DNA of 64,000 bases from Phormidium tanganyikae FI6-MK23 (GCA_019359175.1 JAHHHU010000004.1:62001-126000); one strand, 5' to 3'. Shown: positions 53,027 to 64,000, numbered from the stretch's first letter. Made by a program: numbers and translations. The notes: a model not told the origin generated them from the sequence alone.

Positions 53027-54139
53027 ATGAAAAAGATCGCGTTTATTGCTATCAACAACACATCTCCTTGGGGCGGCAGTGAAGAGCTTTGGGCGCAGAC
53101 TGCGATTCGGATGGCGCAATCTGGAATTTCAGTTAGCGTCAATGTCAAAGGCTGGAACAACACGCCTAAGCCAATTCAAGCAGTCGCAGCAGTCTGTTCA
53201 ACCACTTATCGCTACTACGATCGCAATCTCATCGAAAAGCTCGCGTTCATGGCACAGCGAGGAAAGCAGTTTTACCGCTGGCTCGATCGCGTTCGTCCTG
53301 ATCTTGCGGTGATTTCACAGTCGGCAAACAATGATGGACTGTACTGGATGGAAGCTTGCCAAGCGAGAAACATTCCTTATGTCACTATCTCGCATATTGC
53401 TTCTGAAAATTATTGGTATCCGGATGCGTTGAACCAGCGATTAGCGATCGCGTATATCCAAGCGAAACGCTGTTATTTTGTTTCGCAAAACACACTAGAC
53501 GTAACAGTCAAGCAAATTGCAGCGAACTTGCCGCAGGCTCGAATTGTGAGAAACCCATTTAATGTTTCTTACACCGCTGCTCCCACTTGGAAGCCGACCG
53601 ATGAAGGCTACAAACTTGCGTGCGTCGGGCGGTTAAATCCGGTGAGTAAAGGGCAGGATATCTTGTTTGAAGTGTTGCGATCGCCCAAGTGGAAAAATCG
53701 CCCGCTCACCGTGACGCTGTTTGGTGAAGGTGGACATCTTGAAACGTTGAAACGACTGCGCGATCTCTGGGACATTCAGACTGTTGAATTCGGGCAATTT
53801 ACGCCCAATGTCGAATCGATTTGGCAGACGCATCACGGGTTAATTTTGCCATCGCGATATGAAGGATTACCGCTAGTGGTTGTCGAGGCGATGCTGTGCG
53901 GTCGAACCTGTATTGTCACGGATGTTGCGGGGAATACGGAGCTTGTGGACGATGACGTGAATGGGTTTGTTGCGAAAGCGCCAACCGCAGCGTTTTTAGA
54001 TGAAGCACTTGAGCGGGCTTGGCAGCGACGAGAATCTTGGTACGAAATGGGAAAATCCGCCGCTCAAAAAGCTCGCGAGATGATTCCAACTGATCCGATC
54101 GCGGTTTTTGCGGAAGAACTCGAATCGCTCCTGAAATAA
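53027..54139 (+). CDS. Glycosyltransferase family 4
   Basis: 370 residues from the ATG at 53027. The N-terminus IAFINNTSPWGGSEEL-like segment (residues 5-20, NNTSPWGGSEELWAQ) is an acceptor-side glycine loop. The donor domain has LACVGRLNPVSKGQDILFEV, VTLFGEGGHLETLKRL and GLILPSRYEGLPLVVVEAML with the E-x7-E motif. No membrane span. It ends the GT run before a 300-bp gap and the KDO genes. Confidence 0.9.
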   Translation: MKKIAFIAINNTSPWGGSEELWAQTAIRMAQSGISVSVNVKGWNNTPKPIQAVAAVCSTTYRYYDRNLIEKLAFMAQRGKQFYRWLDRVRPDLAVISQSANNDGLYWMEACQARNIPYVTISHIASENYWYPDALNQRLAIAYIQAKRCYFVSQNTLDVTVKQIAANLPQARIVRNPFNVSYTAAPTWKPTDEGYKLACVGRLNPVSKGQDILFEVLRSPKWKNRPLTVTLFGEGGHLETLKRLRDLWDIQTVEFGQFTPNVESIWQTHHGLILPSRYEGLPLVVVEAMLCGRTCIVTDVAGNTELVDDDVNGFVAKAPTAAFLDEALERAWQRRESWYEMGKSAAQKAREMIPTDPIAVFAEELESLLK

Positions 54140-54455
54140 AGCTAATCAACCGATTACGCAGCCTCTCGCTGTGCTTCCGGGAAAATGCCCGAATTTTCAC
54201 CGAGACTTCACTCAAATACAAAATTTACTCGAAATCTACGAAATTTCCCTGAATTGAGCATTGATACCCGTATGGAGAGGTAGTTTAATTCTGTATTTGT
54301 GCTTGGAGTCGAGCTTCGAGGGTCGCTTTTGATCTCAGTTCCTCCTGCCCGTTCTTCTTTCACGACTAAGAAGGCGCTGACAGATTTTGTATGTGCGTTT
54401 AATTTGTTAATCAAAGAATTTATCCTTAACCTGTTGTTTGCTGGAGACTGCCGTT
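54140..54455. other. Intergenic region upstream of kdsD
   Basis: About 315 bp with no gene that I can support. It separates the glycosyltransferase operon from the KDO genes and should hold the kdsD promoter. GGAG at 54443-54446 is the probable ribosome site. No repeats or strong hairpins seen. Confidence 0.5.
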
Positions 54456-55442
54456 GTGCCCTTAACTCAAACCGAGCTTTACTCGTCTCAAGTCCGATCG
54501 CTGTTACAGCTTGAAGCCGATGCGATCGCAAGAACTGCTCAATCCCTTGATTCTCAAGCTGTAGATGGCGCGATGAATATCCTGCTGAACTGTAGCGGAA
54601 AGGTCGTTCTTTCAGGAGTCGGTAAATCTGGAATTGTAGCTCAAAAAATTGCTGCGACACTCAATAGCATCGGAACAATGGCAGTGTTTCTACATCCTTG
54701 CGATGCGTTACATGGTGACTTAGGCATTGTGAATTCAGCAGATGTCGGAATCGTGTTGAGCAATAGTGGTGAAACAGGCGAATTAATTCAGATGATGCCG
54801 CATTTGAAACATCGCAATGTTCCTGTGATCGCAATTTTAGGCAATCTCAGTTCCACGTTGGCAAAACAAGCCACGGTTACGCTAGATGCTTCGGTGAATC
54901 GCGAAGCTTGTCCTTTAAACCTAGCGCCGACGACAAGTACAACGGTCGCTTTAGCGATCGGAGATGCTTTAGCGATGAGCTTGATGCAGATTAAAGGCAT
55001 TACGCCTGAAGCTTTCGCGTTTAATCACCCAGCGGGACGGCTTGGAAAACGACTGACGCTGACGGTAGGTGATTTAGTTTGTCTTGAACGTCCTACACTC
55101 CTACCGCACGCCTCTTGGTTGGAAGTGCTACAAGCAATTAGCCAAGGTGGAGTTGGGGCGGTGAATGTAGTAGATGAGCGAGGCTATTTATTGGGGTTGA
55201 TTACCGATGGCGATCTGCGGCGTTGGGTACAGAAAACAAATGCAGTTGAGCTAGAAGCCTTGACCGCTCACAGCATTATGACTCATGAGCCAGTCGCGAT
55301 TACCTCAGAGGTTTTAGCGTATGACGCGCTGAAACTGATGGAAGAGCGATCGTCACAAATCTCAGTGTTGCCTGTTGTGGATTCGGAGCAGCGTTGTATG
55401 GGAATTTTGCGCCTGCATGACCTATTCCAAAGTGGACTATGA
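54456..55442 (+). CDS. kdsD: D-arabinose-5-phosphate isomerase (KpsF/GutQ family)
   Basis: About 328 residues from the GTG at 54456, with GGAG 9 bases upstream; a TTG at 54438 is possible. The SIS domain has VVLSGVGKSGIVAQKIAATL, FLHPCDALHGDLGIV and LSNSGETGELIQM. Two CBS domains follow (about residues 210-328: GYLLGLITDGDLRRWV, SVLPVVDSEQRCMGILRLHDL). It converts ribulose-5-phosphate to arabinose-5-phosphate, the KDO precursor. The stop overlaps the next gene start by four bases. Confidence 0.94.
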   Translation: MPLTQTELYSSQVRSLLQLEADAIARTAQSLDSQAVDGAMNILLNCSGKVVLSGVGKSGIVAQKIAATLNSIGTMAVFLHPCDALHGDLGIVNSADVGIVLSNSGETGELIQMMPHLKHRNVPVIAILGNLSSTLAKQATVTLDASVNREACPLNLAPTTSTTVALAIGDALAMSLMQIKGITPEAFAFNHPAGRLGKRLTLTVGDLVCLERPTLLPHASWLEVLQAISQGGVGAVNVVDERGYLLGLITDGDLRRWVQKTNAVELEALTAHSIMTHEPVAITSEVLAYDALKLMEERSSQISVLPVVDSEQRCMGILRLHDLFQSGL

Positions 55443-56623
55443 CAATAGAACAGCAAAACGTAGAACAATCAATCGATCGACGCAGTACTTACATTGATTT
55501 TTTTGATCCACTGCGCGGAATCGCGATCGTTGGCGTGTTCATTTTTCATGCCTTAGATTTTCTGGCTCGAAATTACGCTCAGCTTCCTTGGGATGGCTGG
55601 TTTCGGACGCTGCCAACTCCGCGCTGGTTGGTTCTTGTTTTTCCGGGAACTTTGGGCTGGGCAGGAGTCGCGCTGTTTTTTGTAATCAGCGGTTTTTGTA
55701 TTCATCTCAGCTTTTCTCGAAGTCGCCAACCGAGTTTTACGAACTTTTATCTACGGCGATTTTTTCGGATTTACCCGCCTTATCTGTTCGCGCTCTTGCT
55801 CTTTGCCTTTGTGATTCCTCGGCATGAGTTAGCGTTTGGTCCGTTTTCGACTTGGCAGCAATTGGGTCTCCATCTAGCGCTGATTAATAACATTGATATT
55901 CACTCGATTTATCGGGTGAATAACTCTTTTTGGAGTATTGCGATCGAGGCTCAGCTTTATGTGATTTACCCGGTGCTACTCTTTCTCGCATCGAAGCTGG
56001 GCTGGCGTAAGTCTCTCGCAGTCTTGGCAGTTCTGGAAGTCTTTCTGCGGCTCGTCGCTCCGGTTCTCTATCTCGATGCAACTCAGCAAGCAAAAATTCC
56101 GACTTGGATCGAATTCTCGCCGCTGACCTACTGGTATAGCTGGTCGATCGGGGCATGGCTGGCAGATGCTTATTTGCTGAAAAAGCCTTTACCGTTTGTG
56201 AAGGCTCCGCTTTGGCTGTGGGCTGCTTTTGCGATCGGAACTTACTTGATTAAGCCGTTGTACCCGCTTTCTTTTCTGTTTTTTGCGATTCTTACAACAG
56301 CCTGGATCGCAAAGCGACTGAACGGAGAGGTCTCTTTGTTGCGATTGCCTAACTTTTGCACCGCTTATCTCAGTCGAATTGGGGTATTGAGCTATAGCAT
56401 CTATCTCTTGCACCAGCCGCTTATGGATCAGGCTGTGATATTAATGATTAAACTGCGCCCTAGTTTATTTGCAGCCCCTCTTCCGAAGTTCTTAGTCGCG
56501 TTATCTGCTTGGCTATTTATTGTTCCGCTGTCCGCATTACTGTATCGATATTGTGAGTTACCTAGCATTCGATTGGGCAAGATTGTAATCGAAAAAATGA
56601 GAATGGCGAAACAGTCTAGCTAA
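55439..56623 (+). CDS. Acyltransferase 3 family membrane protein
   Basis: 394 residues, ten membrane spans. Motifs: YIDFFDPLRGIAIVGVFIFHA with the conserved R-G and H, GWAGVALFFVISGFCIHLSF, YLRRFFRIYPPYLFALL, and NSFWSIAIEAQLYVIYPVLL with the conserved Glu. No SGNH domain, unlike the protein at 47258. Expected to move acyl groups across the membrane onto a glycan. Translationally coupled to kdsD. Confidence 0.92.
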   Translation: MTIEQQNVEQSIDRRSTYIDFFDPLRGIAIVGVFIFHALDFLARNYAQLPWDGWFRTLPTPRWLVLVFPGTLGWAGVALFFVISGFCIHLSFSRSRQPSFTNFYLRRFFRIYPPYLFALLLFAFVIPRHELAFGPFSTWQQLGLHLALINNIDIHSIYRVNNSFWSIAIEAQLYVIYPVLLFLASKLGWRKSLAVLAVLEVFLRLVAPVLYLDATQQAKIPTWIEFSPLTYWYSWSIGAWLADAYLLKKPLPFVKAPLWLWAAFAIGTYLIKPLYPLSFLFFAILTTAWIAKRLNGEVSLLRLPNFCTAYLSRIGVLSYSIYLLHQPLMDQAVILMIKLRPSLFAAPLPKFLVALSAWLFIVPLSALLYRYCELPSIRLGKIVIEKMRMAKQSS

Positions 56624-56721
56624 ACGCAATCTCTGCGACATCAGGGGCGCATTTACAACAATAAGATACTCAGTCCCAGCTGCTCCGAGGTTAGCTGTGA
56701 AAATTAAACTACTTCAAAATC

Positions 56722-57585
56722 ATGATGCAATCCTTACTGCCTTCAAATGTAGAGCGGAACATTGTTACTGACCCTTTTCCCTATTTCAGTACTCAAAGCG
56801 CGATCGCTCCAGAAGTTTGCGCCCAGCTAATTTCTGAGTTTCCGTCTCTAGAAACTGTCACTCAAGGGCTGCCTACTGCTAGCAACGAACGTTTCAGCTA
56901 TCCAGCAAGACTCGCGTTATTTAACGAGAGTTTAAGTCCGCTTTGGCGCGAATTTGTCGAGTACCATGTTTCTCAAGCGTTTTTAGATCAATTTGTTCAG
57001 TTATTCCAGAATCAGATTAGAGCTTGTTATCCGAATTTTGAAGCTGATTTTGGTCGTTTAGATCAGTTAAGGGCAGGCGTTCGCGGTCTTGATGATTTCT
57101 CGAATGCCGATGTGCTACTCGATGCTCAGATTTGCGTGAACACACCCGTTGTTGGAGTTCCTTGCTCGGTACGGCGTGGGCATGTCGATGCCACAAACAA
57201 GCTGCTTTTCGGACTCTTCTATCTTCGCCCTGAAACGGATTCTACAAGCGGCGGTGATTTAGAAATCTATCGGCTAAAAAACAAGGAACAGGTTTATCGA
57301 GGTGGCTTTGTAGACGATCGCTATCTCAAAGTTGTTCAAACGATTCCTTATCAAGCGAATCACTGTGTGATCGGAATCAATAGTATTCGCTCTCTACATG
57401 GTGTGACTGTTCGCAATGTCACACCTCAGCCGAGATTATTTTTTAATCTTGTCGGTGAAGTCAACCGTCCGCTGTTTGATACGAGTCTGTATGCCTTGTC
57501 GCCCACCTGGGTCGATCGCACGATCGAGCAATCAGCGAAAGCCGTCAAAAAGCTTGCTAGAGTAGTTCGGTCAAGGGCTGCTTAA
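56722..57585 (+). CDS. 2-oxoglutarate/Fe(II)-dependent oxygenase family protein, second copy
   Basis: 287 residues, a paralogue of the protein at 36991 along its whole length (shared TDPFP, SNERFSYPAR, DDFSNADVLLDAQICVN, TSGGDLEIYRL, FVDDRYLKVVQ). Iron ligands: His154, Asp156 (RRGHVDATN) and His226 (RSLHGVTVR). By eye about 45% identical, so an old duplication. It lies between an acyltransferase and kdsB, again in a glycan setting. Confidence 0.8.
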   Translation: MMQSLLPSNVERNIVTDPFPYFSTQSAIAPEVCAQLISEFPSLETVTQGLPTASNERFSYPARLALFNESLSPLWREFVEYHVSQAFLDQFVQLFQNQIRACYPNFEADFGRLDQLRAGVRGLDDFSNADVLLDAQICVNTPVVGVPCSVRRGHVDATNKLLFGLFYLRPETDSTSGGDLEIYRLKNKEQVYRGGFVDDRYLKVVQTIPYQANHCVIGINSIRSLHGVTVRNVTPQPRLFFNLVGEVNRPLFDTSLYALSPTWVDRTIEQSAKAVKKLARVVRSRAA

Positions 57586-57671
57586 GGCGGTTCAAGATGC
57601 TCAGACTAAACTCAGGAACGGTCTATAGTTTGGTCTGAGTCTTTTCAATTGTTTCTTTACCAAGGCTCCAG

Positions 57672-58424
57672 ATGATGCAAATTCTTGCGGTGATTCCTGC
57701 TCGATACAGTTCTCAACGCCTCCCCGGAAAAGTATTGCTCCCAATTGGCGATCGACCCATGGTGCAATGGGTGTATGAAGCAGCGCTTCAGTGTCCAGCT
57801 TTCTCAAAAGTGGTCGTTGCAACCGATAACGAAATGGTTGCCGATTGTGTTCGGGGCTTCGGAGGTGCAGTTGAAATGACATCAGATCAACATGAAACGG
57901 GAACTGATCGGGTTGCAGAAGTGGCAAGCCGCTATTCTGATATGGATGTCGTTGTGAATGTACAAGGCGATCAGCCCTTTGTCACGGCTGAGATGCTATT
58001 AAAGCTCGTACAGCCTTATCTTGAAGGGGAAACGCCGGAGATGACCACGTTGGCGACTCCGCTTGACCACGAGGCGGGATATCTTGATCCCAATGTGGTG
58101 AAGGTTTTGTGCGATCGCAATCATCATGCTTTGTATTTTTCTCGCTCTCCGATTCCTTATTTTCGCAATCCCGGTGAAGTTCCAGTACATCATCATCTAG
58201 GGCTATACGCATTTCGCCGTGATTTTTTGGCGAACTATGCAGAACTTCCAGCGACACCGCTCGAACAATGCGAAGCACTCGAACAACTGAGAGTGCTAGA
58301 AAATGGGTTTCGGATTCGAGTTTGCTATTCCGAAAAGATGGTCTTGGAAGTGAATACGCCTGAAGATTTACAAGCCGCAAAAGCGCTAGTTCAGAGTCCT
58401 GCCAATCTTATGCCGCAATGCTAG
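57672..58424 (+). CDS. kdsB: 3-deoxy-manno-octulosonate cytidylyltransferase (CMP-KDO synthetase)
   Basis: 250 residues. ILAVIPARYSSQRLPGKVLL, the CTP-binding N-terminal loop, is diagnostic. VVVATDNEMVADCV, TSDQHETGTDRVAEV, VVNVQGDQPFV and YFSRSPIPYFRN follow. It activates KDO with CTP. No signal peptide; cytoplasmic. It overlaps the downstream membrane protein gene by seven bases. Confidence 0.96.
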   Translation: MMQILAVIPARYSSQRLPGKVLLPIGDRPMVQWVYEAALQCPAFSKVVVATDNEMVADCVRGFGGAVEMTSDQHETGTDRVAEVASRYSDMDVVVNVQGDQPFVTAEMLLKLVQPYLEGETPEMTTLATPLDHEAGYLDPNVVKVLCDRNHHALYFSRSPIPYFRNPGEVPVHHHLGLYAFRRDFLANYAELPATPLEQCEALEQLRVLENGFRIRVCYSEKMVLEVNTPEDLQAAKALVQSPANLMPQC

Positions 58425-60088
58425 ATTATGCTATTGCCCAAAAGACTTGCAGATTTGAGCAAATCTGTTTTTCTTTAGGTGCAACCTTACTTACGTTTGG
58501 GTTTGCTGTGTTCGCGCTAGACAGTCTGACTTTAATTTGTCATGGCTCGATCGCGGCTTGGCAGGGTTGGGTTGCATTGGGCATCAGCGGTGGATTCTGT
58601 GTGATTCAACCGGGACGAAATTCGACCCGGAGCCAAATCGTTGTTCTTGCGATCGCGCTCGGTGTAATCGGGTTGAGTCTCCTGATCAGTGGCGCTTTTT
58701 ACGACCTTTCTTGGGATGGGCAAACTTATCATCAAGAAGCGATTTTGCAATTGGGCGCGGGCTGGAATCCCTTCTGTCAGACGTTAGCAGACTCTGTTGA
58801 ACACAGTGTGTGGCTCAATCACTATCCCAGAACATCCTGGATTTTGGCGACAAGCCTTTATCAAATCACGCATCGGCTTGAGACAGCTAAAGCGTTCAAC
58901 CCGCTCTTTCTTGCTAGTTCCTTTTTCCTATCGGTCGGAGCGCTGCGAGCTTTAACGTCGGTCACGAAACTTCAAGCAGGCATCATTGCAGCGCTTCTCG
59001 CTTTTAATCCGATCGTCATTGCTCAGGTTCTAAACTTCACGATCGACGGACAAGTTGCCTCTTTACTTTTGATATTGGGGATCATTCTTTGTTTGATCGG
59101 TGCTGAGGTGGAGCATTTTCCGCTTTTACTGTTGTTTGCTGCGTTTAGTACAGTGCTTTTACTCAATGAGAAATTCACCGCTCTTATTTATGCAACTGTA
59201 TTTATTCTCAGCTTGTTAGGTTGGCTATTCTACAAAAATCGCAAAGCATTTTATCGAGCGACAATCAGCCTGATGCTTTGTATATTCACAAGCGTGATCG
59301 GGTTTGGATTCAATCCGTATGTGACCAATGTTCTCAATCATGGCACTCCGTTCTATCCACTGATGGGACGCAACAAAATTGATATTATCTCTGACCACAT
59401 TCCAGCAAATTTTTTTGGAAAAAGCAGAGTCGAGAAGTTGTTTGTTTCGCTTTTGGCGCAGTCCGATGCCAAGTTAAATACGATCGCGCAGCTCAAAATC
59501 CCGTTTTCGGTGCAGCGACGTGAACTACTGGCTGTCCAAGACGCTAGAGTTGGAGGATTTGGAGTCTTGTTTAGTGGCGCACTTTGCCTGAGTTTGGTTG
59601 TATTTGGCATGAGTTGGCTGCAACCGTTTCGGTTAGGCTTAATTAGTGCCTTGACGATTTTGGCTTCAACCTTGATCAATCCTGAAGCTTGGTGGGCGAG
59701 ATATGTACCTCAATTCTGGTTTTTAGCACCGATCTCGATTCTGCCGGGGTTTATGATCCACACATCCATTCCGAATCGGAAAGTTTTGCGATTTTGCAGT
59801 TACGCCTTAGTTCTCGTTCTGTCGCTCAACTGTTTCGCGATCGGTGCGGCTGTAACTTATCGCGCTGTACAGGGAAATCGTATGATTCAGCAACAGTTAC
59901 ACCAGCTTGCACAGCTTAATGTTAAACAAGTCGTCGTCAAATATGGATTATTTCGAGGAAACCGATCGAGATTTACGGAACAAGGCATTACCTGGACTGA
60001 AGTAAAAGCAGAACAACTGCTTCCCTGTCGGAAGCCTTTGAATTTTTACCAGTCTCAAACTGTGTTTTGTCCGATTTCTAAGCTATAA
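58418..60088 (+). CDS. Polytopic membrane protein, possible GT-C-like glycosyltransferase
   Basis: 556 residues with about eleven membrane spans. After the third span comes FYDLSWDGQTYHQEAILQLGAGWNPF (written here in parts: SWDGQTYHQEA near residue 105), with an Asp in a periplasmic loop as in GT-C proteins. Another motif is NHYPRTSWILAT. A soluble tail of about 60 residues ends the protein. I do not recognise a named family. It is coupled to kdsB, so a KDO- or glycan-related membrane step is plausible. Confidence 0.68.
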   Translation: MLDYAIAQKTCRFEQICFSLGATLLTFGFAVFALDSLTLICHGSIAAWQGWVALGISGGFCVIQPGRNSTRSQIVVLAIALGVIGLSLLISGAFYDLSWDGQTYHQEAILQLGAGWNPFCQTLADSVEHSVWLNHYPRTSWILATSLYQITHRLETAKAFNPLFLASSFFLSVGALRALTSVTKLQAGIIAALLAFNPIVIAQVLNFTIDGQVASLLLILGIILCLIGAEVEHFPLLLLFAAFSTVLLLNEKFTALIYATVFILSLLGWLFYKNRKAFYRATISLMLCIFTSVIGFGFNPYVTNVLNHGTPFYPLMGRNKIDIISDHIPANFFGKSRVEKLFVSLLAQSDAKLNTIAQLKIPFSVQRRELLAVQDARVGGFGVLFSGALCLSLVVFGMSWLQPFRLGLISALTILASTLINPEAWWARYVPQFWFLAPISILPGFMIHTSIPNRKVLRFCSYALVLVLSLNCFAIGAAVTYRAVQGNRMIQQQLHQLAQLNVKQVVVKYGLFRGNRSRFTEQGITWTEVKAEQLLPCRKPLNFYQSQTVFCPISKL

Positions 60089-60119
60089 AGATTGCAGCCA
60101 ACTCTATCCGCAATGCTAA

Positions 60120-61504
<1,385 letters not shown>

Positions 61505-62702
61505 TACTTTTGGCGGGGCGGGGATCGCGGGACACAATCTTCATCAAGGCTTACTCAAACAGGGAACAGAGTCCGATCTCTTGGTCGGTCGAATGGAAAC
61601 GAATAGCGATCGAGTCGCCCTCGTTCCCAAAGCATCTGAAGCTGAAAAACGCCTCTCTCGCTTTACTCAACGCCTAGGCTTCAATCATGTTCATCTGCTT
61701 TCGACTGCCCAGATCAAGCATCATCCGTTTTATCAATCTGCTGATCTCGTTAACTTTCACAACCTACACACAGGCTATTTCAACTATCTCGCGATCTCTG
61801 AACTCGCTCAAATTAAGCCTGCGGTTGTGACAATGCACGATATGTGGTGGCTTACCGGACATTGTGCATTTAGCTATAACTGCGATCGCTGGAAAATCGG
61901 CTGCGGAAATTGTCCTGATTTAACTATCTTTCCGCCGATGCGTCGAGATAGTACCCGCTGGGAATGGAAGCTAAAAGATTGGGTTTACGATCGAGCAAAA
62001 CTGACTTTTATTGCACCGAGTCGATGGCTTGCAGATTTAACCAAACAGCGATTTCAGGAGCGCTTTCCAATCTACTACATTCCAAATGGCATTGATCTAG
62101 AAACCTATCAGCCGATCGAGATGGCAAAGTGTCGCGATCGACTCAACATCCCGCAGCACAAAAAAGTTTTGCTGTTTGTGTCCCACGATCTACAAGAGCG
62201 ACGCAAGGGAGGAGACTTGTTCTTAGCTGCATTAGAACGATTACCTGCCTCACTCAAAGCAGAGATTGTGATGCTGACGCTTGGAGAAGGTGATCCGACG
62301 CTAGCTGAGAAAGTGGGCGTTCAGGCGGTCAATCTAGGTTATGTGCGGGATGATGATTTAAAGGCGATCGCATATTCTGCCGCTGATTTATTTGTGTTTC
62401 CAACCCGCGCAGACAATCTACCGCTGGTGTTACAAGAAAGCATGGCTTGTGGAACACCGATGGTTTCTTGTGATGTGGGTGGTGTGTCTGATTTGGTTCG
62501 TCCGGATGTCACAGGGTATCTTGCGAAAGCAGAAGATGTAGATGATCTGAGCAATGGCATTAAGACATTGCTTGAGCATAAAGAACAGCTTCAGAAAATG
62601 CGAGAAAACTGTCGAACGATCGCAGTCCTAGAATATTCGATCGCTCTCCAAGCAAAACGATACCTCGAACTCTATCAGCAAGTCTTACAGCCTTAATGTT
62701 TT

Positions 62703-63284
62703 ATGAGCGATAGCATTCCCGTTAGACCGTTCTCAACCTTTTCCTTACCGTCGAAACGATATCTCTATGATTCACTCAAATTTAGTGTATTACAGTGGAT
62801 CGGAAAGATTCCTTTGCAACTGTTGAGACACTTTTTGTACACCAAGCTGTATCACTTAACGATCGGTGAAGGCACGGTGATTTACAACAGTTGTCATCTG
62901 CGCGCACCGGAGAAAACGACGATCGGCGATCATACCAGCATCGGGGATCAGTGTGTTTTAGATGGGCGGGGCGGATTGACGATCGGGAATTCTGTCAATT
63001 TATCGACAGCGGCTTGGATTTGGACGGCGCAGCATGATCTCAACGATTCAGGGTTTGCGGGAGTGTCGGCTCCGGTGACCATTGAAGATTATGCTTGGAT
63101 TAGCTCACGCGCCACGATTTTACCAGGTGTGACGATCGGGCGAGGTGCAGTCGTGGCAGCAGGCGCAGTCGTCACAAAATCGGTTGCACCTTATGAAATC
63201 GTCGGCGGTGTACCTGCGAAAAAGATCGGAGAGCGTAGTCAAAATCTCGATTACAAGCTCACATCCTGTATTGCATTCTGGTAA
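62703..63284 (+). CDS. Left-handed beta-helix acyltransferase (WcaF/serine acetyltransferase-like)
   Basis: 193 residues. Hexapeptide repeats run from about residue 58 to 170: TIGEGTVIYNS, TTIGDHTSIGDQCVLDG, LTIGNSVNLS, and VTIEDYAWISSRATILPGVT followed by IGRGAVVAAGAVVTKSV. The C-terminal EIVGGVPAKKIGERS is a standard ending. It transfers acetyl or other acyl groups from CoA to a sugar. It begins 6 bp after the glycosyltransferase gene. Confidence 0.9.
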   Translation: MSDSIPVRPFSTFSLPSKRYLYDSLKFSVLQWIGKIPLQLLRHFLYTKLYHLTIGEGTVIYNSCHLRAPEKTTIGDHTSIGDQCVLDGRGGLTIGNSVNLSTAAWIWTAQHDLNDSGFAGVSAPVTIEDYAWISSRATILPGVTIGRGAVVAAGAVVTKSVAPYEIVGGVPAKKIGERSQNLDYKLTSCIAFW

Positions 63285-63291
63285 GGTCTGG

Positions 63292-64000
63292 ATGAAGCAT
63301 TCTAGAAAAAAGTGCGTGGTCTTCGCAAACTGCCAAGCGGATCTGATCAAAACCTGTTTACAGCTATCAAAAGAATTTGTTGAGCAGTATGAAATGGTTG
63401 AGGTTCCGCTGAATTTTCAAGCGATCGCTCAAAATTTTGTGTTCTCGGATGAACTCTTAAGGGATATCGATCTGTTTATTTATCAACCTTTGAAGGATCA
63501 GCATGGTTCCCTCAGCACTAATTCGCTGTTACCAAGACTGCACGATCGCTGCGTTCAGATTGGCTTTCCTTATCTCTATTTCAAAGGTTACTATCCGCAA
63601 ACGGTGGATAATCCATTAGCGAAACCGAGCGCGCAGTATCCGTATGGTCGATTTCCTTATGGTGATCGCTTTATCATCGAGTGGGTCGAAGCTGGAAAGT
63701 CGTATCAGCAGATCGTTGACCAACTGAGCCAAACTGATTTCTATGAGAAAGACTTTCTGCTGAATCAAGTGGAACAAAGCTTAAAAGAGTTAGCAAAGCG
63801 TGAAAGCTCGATCGAAATAAAAATCTCAGCGTTTATTCGACAGAACTATCAGCAAAGGCTTTTATTTGATACGCTCAATCATCCCACGAGCATCATTGGC
63901 ATCGAAGTAACGAATCAGATTCTTCAGATTCTAAACTTGCCGCTCTTACCTCAGTCGATTTGCGATCGTTATCATAGTAAAACAGCACCACTTCTCAATA
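63292..64000 (+). CDS. WcbI-type polysaccharide biosynthesis putative acetyltransferase (partial)
   Basis: Read directly from the sequence: the ATG at 63292 opens 236 codons with no stop to the right edge, so the C-terminus is missing. The start KKCVVFANCQADLIKTCL carries the GNCQA-like motif typical of WcbI proteins. IDLFIYQPLKDQHG and IGFPYLYFKGYYPQ follow. WcbI proteins have an SGNH-like fold, bind CoA and modify capsule sugars. It follows the beta-helix acyltransferase gene by 7 bp. Confidence 0.8.
   Translation, partial: MKHSRKKCVVFANCQADLIKTCLQLSKEFVEQYEMVEVPLNFQAIAQNFVFSDELLRDIDLFIYQPLKDQHGSLSTNSLLPRLHDRCVQIGFPYLYFKGYYPQTVDNPLAKPSAQYPYGRFPYGDRFIIEWVEAGKSYQQIVDQLSQTDFYEKDFLLNQVEQSLKELAKRESSIEIKISAFIRQNYQQRLLFDTLNHPTSIIGIEVTNQILQILNLPLLPQSICDRYHSKTAPLLN

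Overview
The window is cyanobacterial. The octamer GCGATCGC and its core CGATCG recur in almost every gene, the photosystem I assembly factor Ycf3 is encoded, and the housekeeping genes (gatC, ribF, HtrA-type protease, hybrid kinases) look cyanobacterial. A filamentous, Leptolyngbya/Oscillatoriales-like genome is my guess; nothing here fixes the genus. I saw no rRNA, tRNA or CRISPR array.

Positions 1 to about 22 kb are a loosely organised housekeeping region on both strands: a MoxR ATPase cut by the left edge, ribF, a GHL10-type glycoside hydrolase, an SGNH esterase, uraH, a small nuclease-like protein with a zinc ribbon, gatC, ycf3, two conserved membrane proteins of unknown function, a Tat-exported caspase-fold protein that lacks its catalytic dyad, a PlsC-like acyltransferase, a serine-recombinase homologue with a degenerate active site, a VOC protein, a small alpha/beta hydrolase, an HtrA protease, msrB, a large CHASE3-GAF hybrid kinase with three receiver domains, and an Rpn-type nuclease. 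Several tail-to-tail pairs share their stop codons. A MITE-like inverted repeat lies at 15666-15771.

From about 22 kb to the right edge almost everything serves surface polysaccharide. An ABC exporter (minus strand) is followed by a first Wzm/Wzt pair and an operon of six glycosyltransferase-type genes (23889-32914), a LuxR-type response regulator, a second Wzm/Wzt pair followed by a 2-oxoglutarate oxygenase (34750-37821), and a protein with two L-type lectin domains and an SGNH domain. A compact operon (40515-47210) then carries a UbiA-type polyprenyl-phosphate phosphoribosyltransferase homologue, a YqeG-type phosphatase, a small ArnE/EamA-like transporter, two paralogous polytopic membrane proteins and glycosyltransferases. 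It reads like a route to a lipid-linked pentose used on the outer face of the membrane.

The stretch 45890-52983 holds a decayed tandem duplication. One copy of a GT / GT8-like / GT-B / methyltransferase block has collapsed to an in-frame chimera of two genes. An acyltransferase gene sits between this chimera and a truncated GT copy, which keeps a tract about 97% identical to its parent. The right end carries all four KDO genes (kdsD, kdsB, kdsA, kdsC) mixed with acyltransferases, a second 2OG oxygenase and more glycosyltransferases, and ends in a WcbI-type gene cut by the window edge. Together these genes suggest at least two ABC-exported glycans, one probably containing or capped by KDO, with acyl, methyl and possibly hydroxyl modifications.
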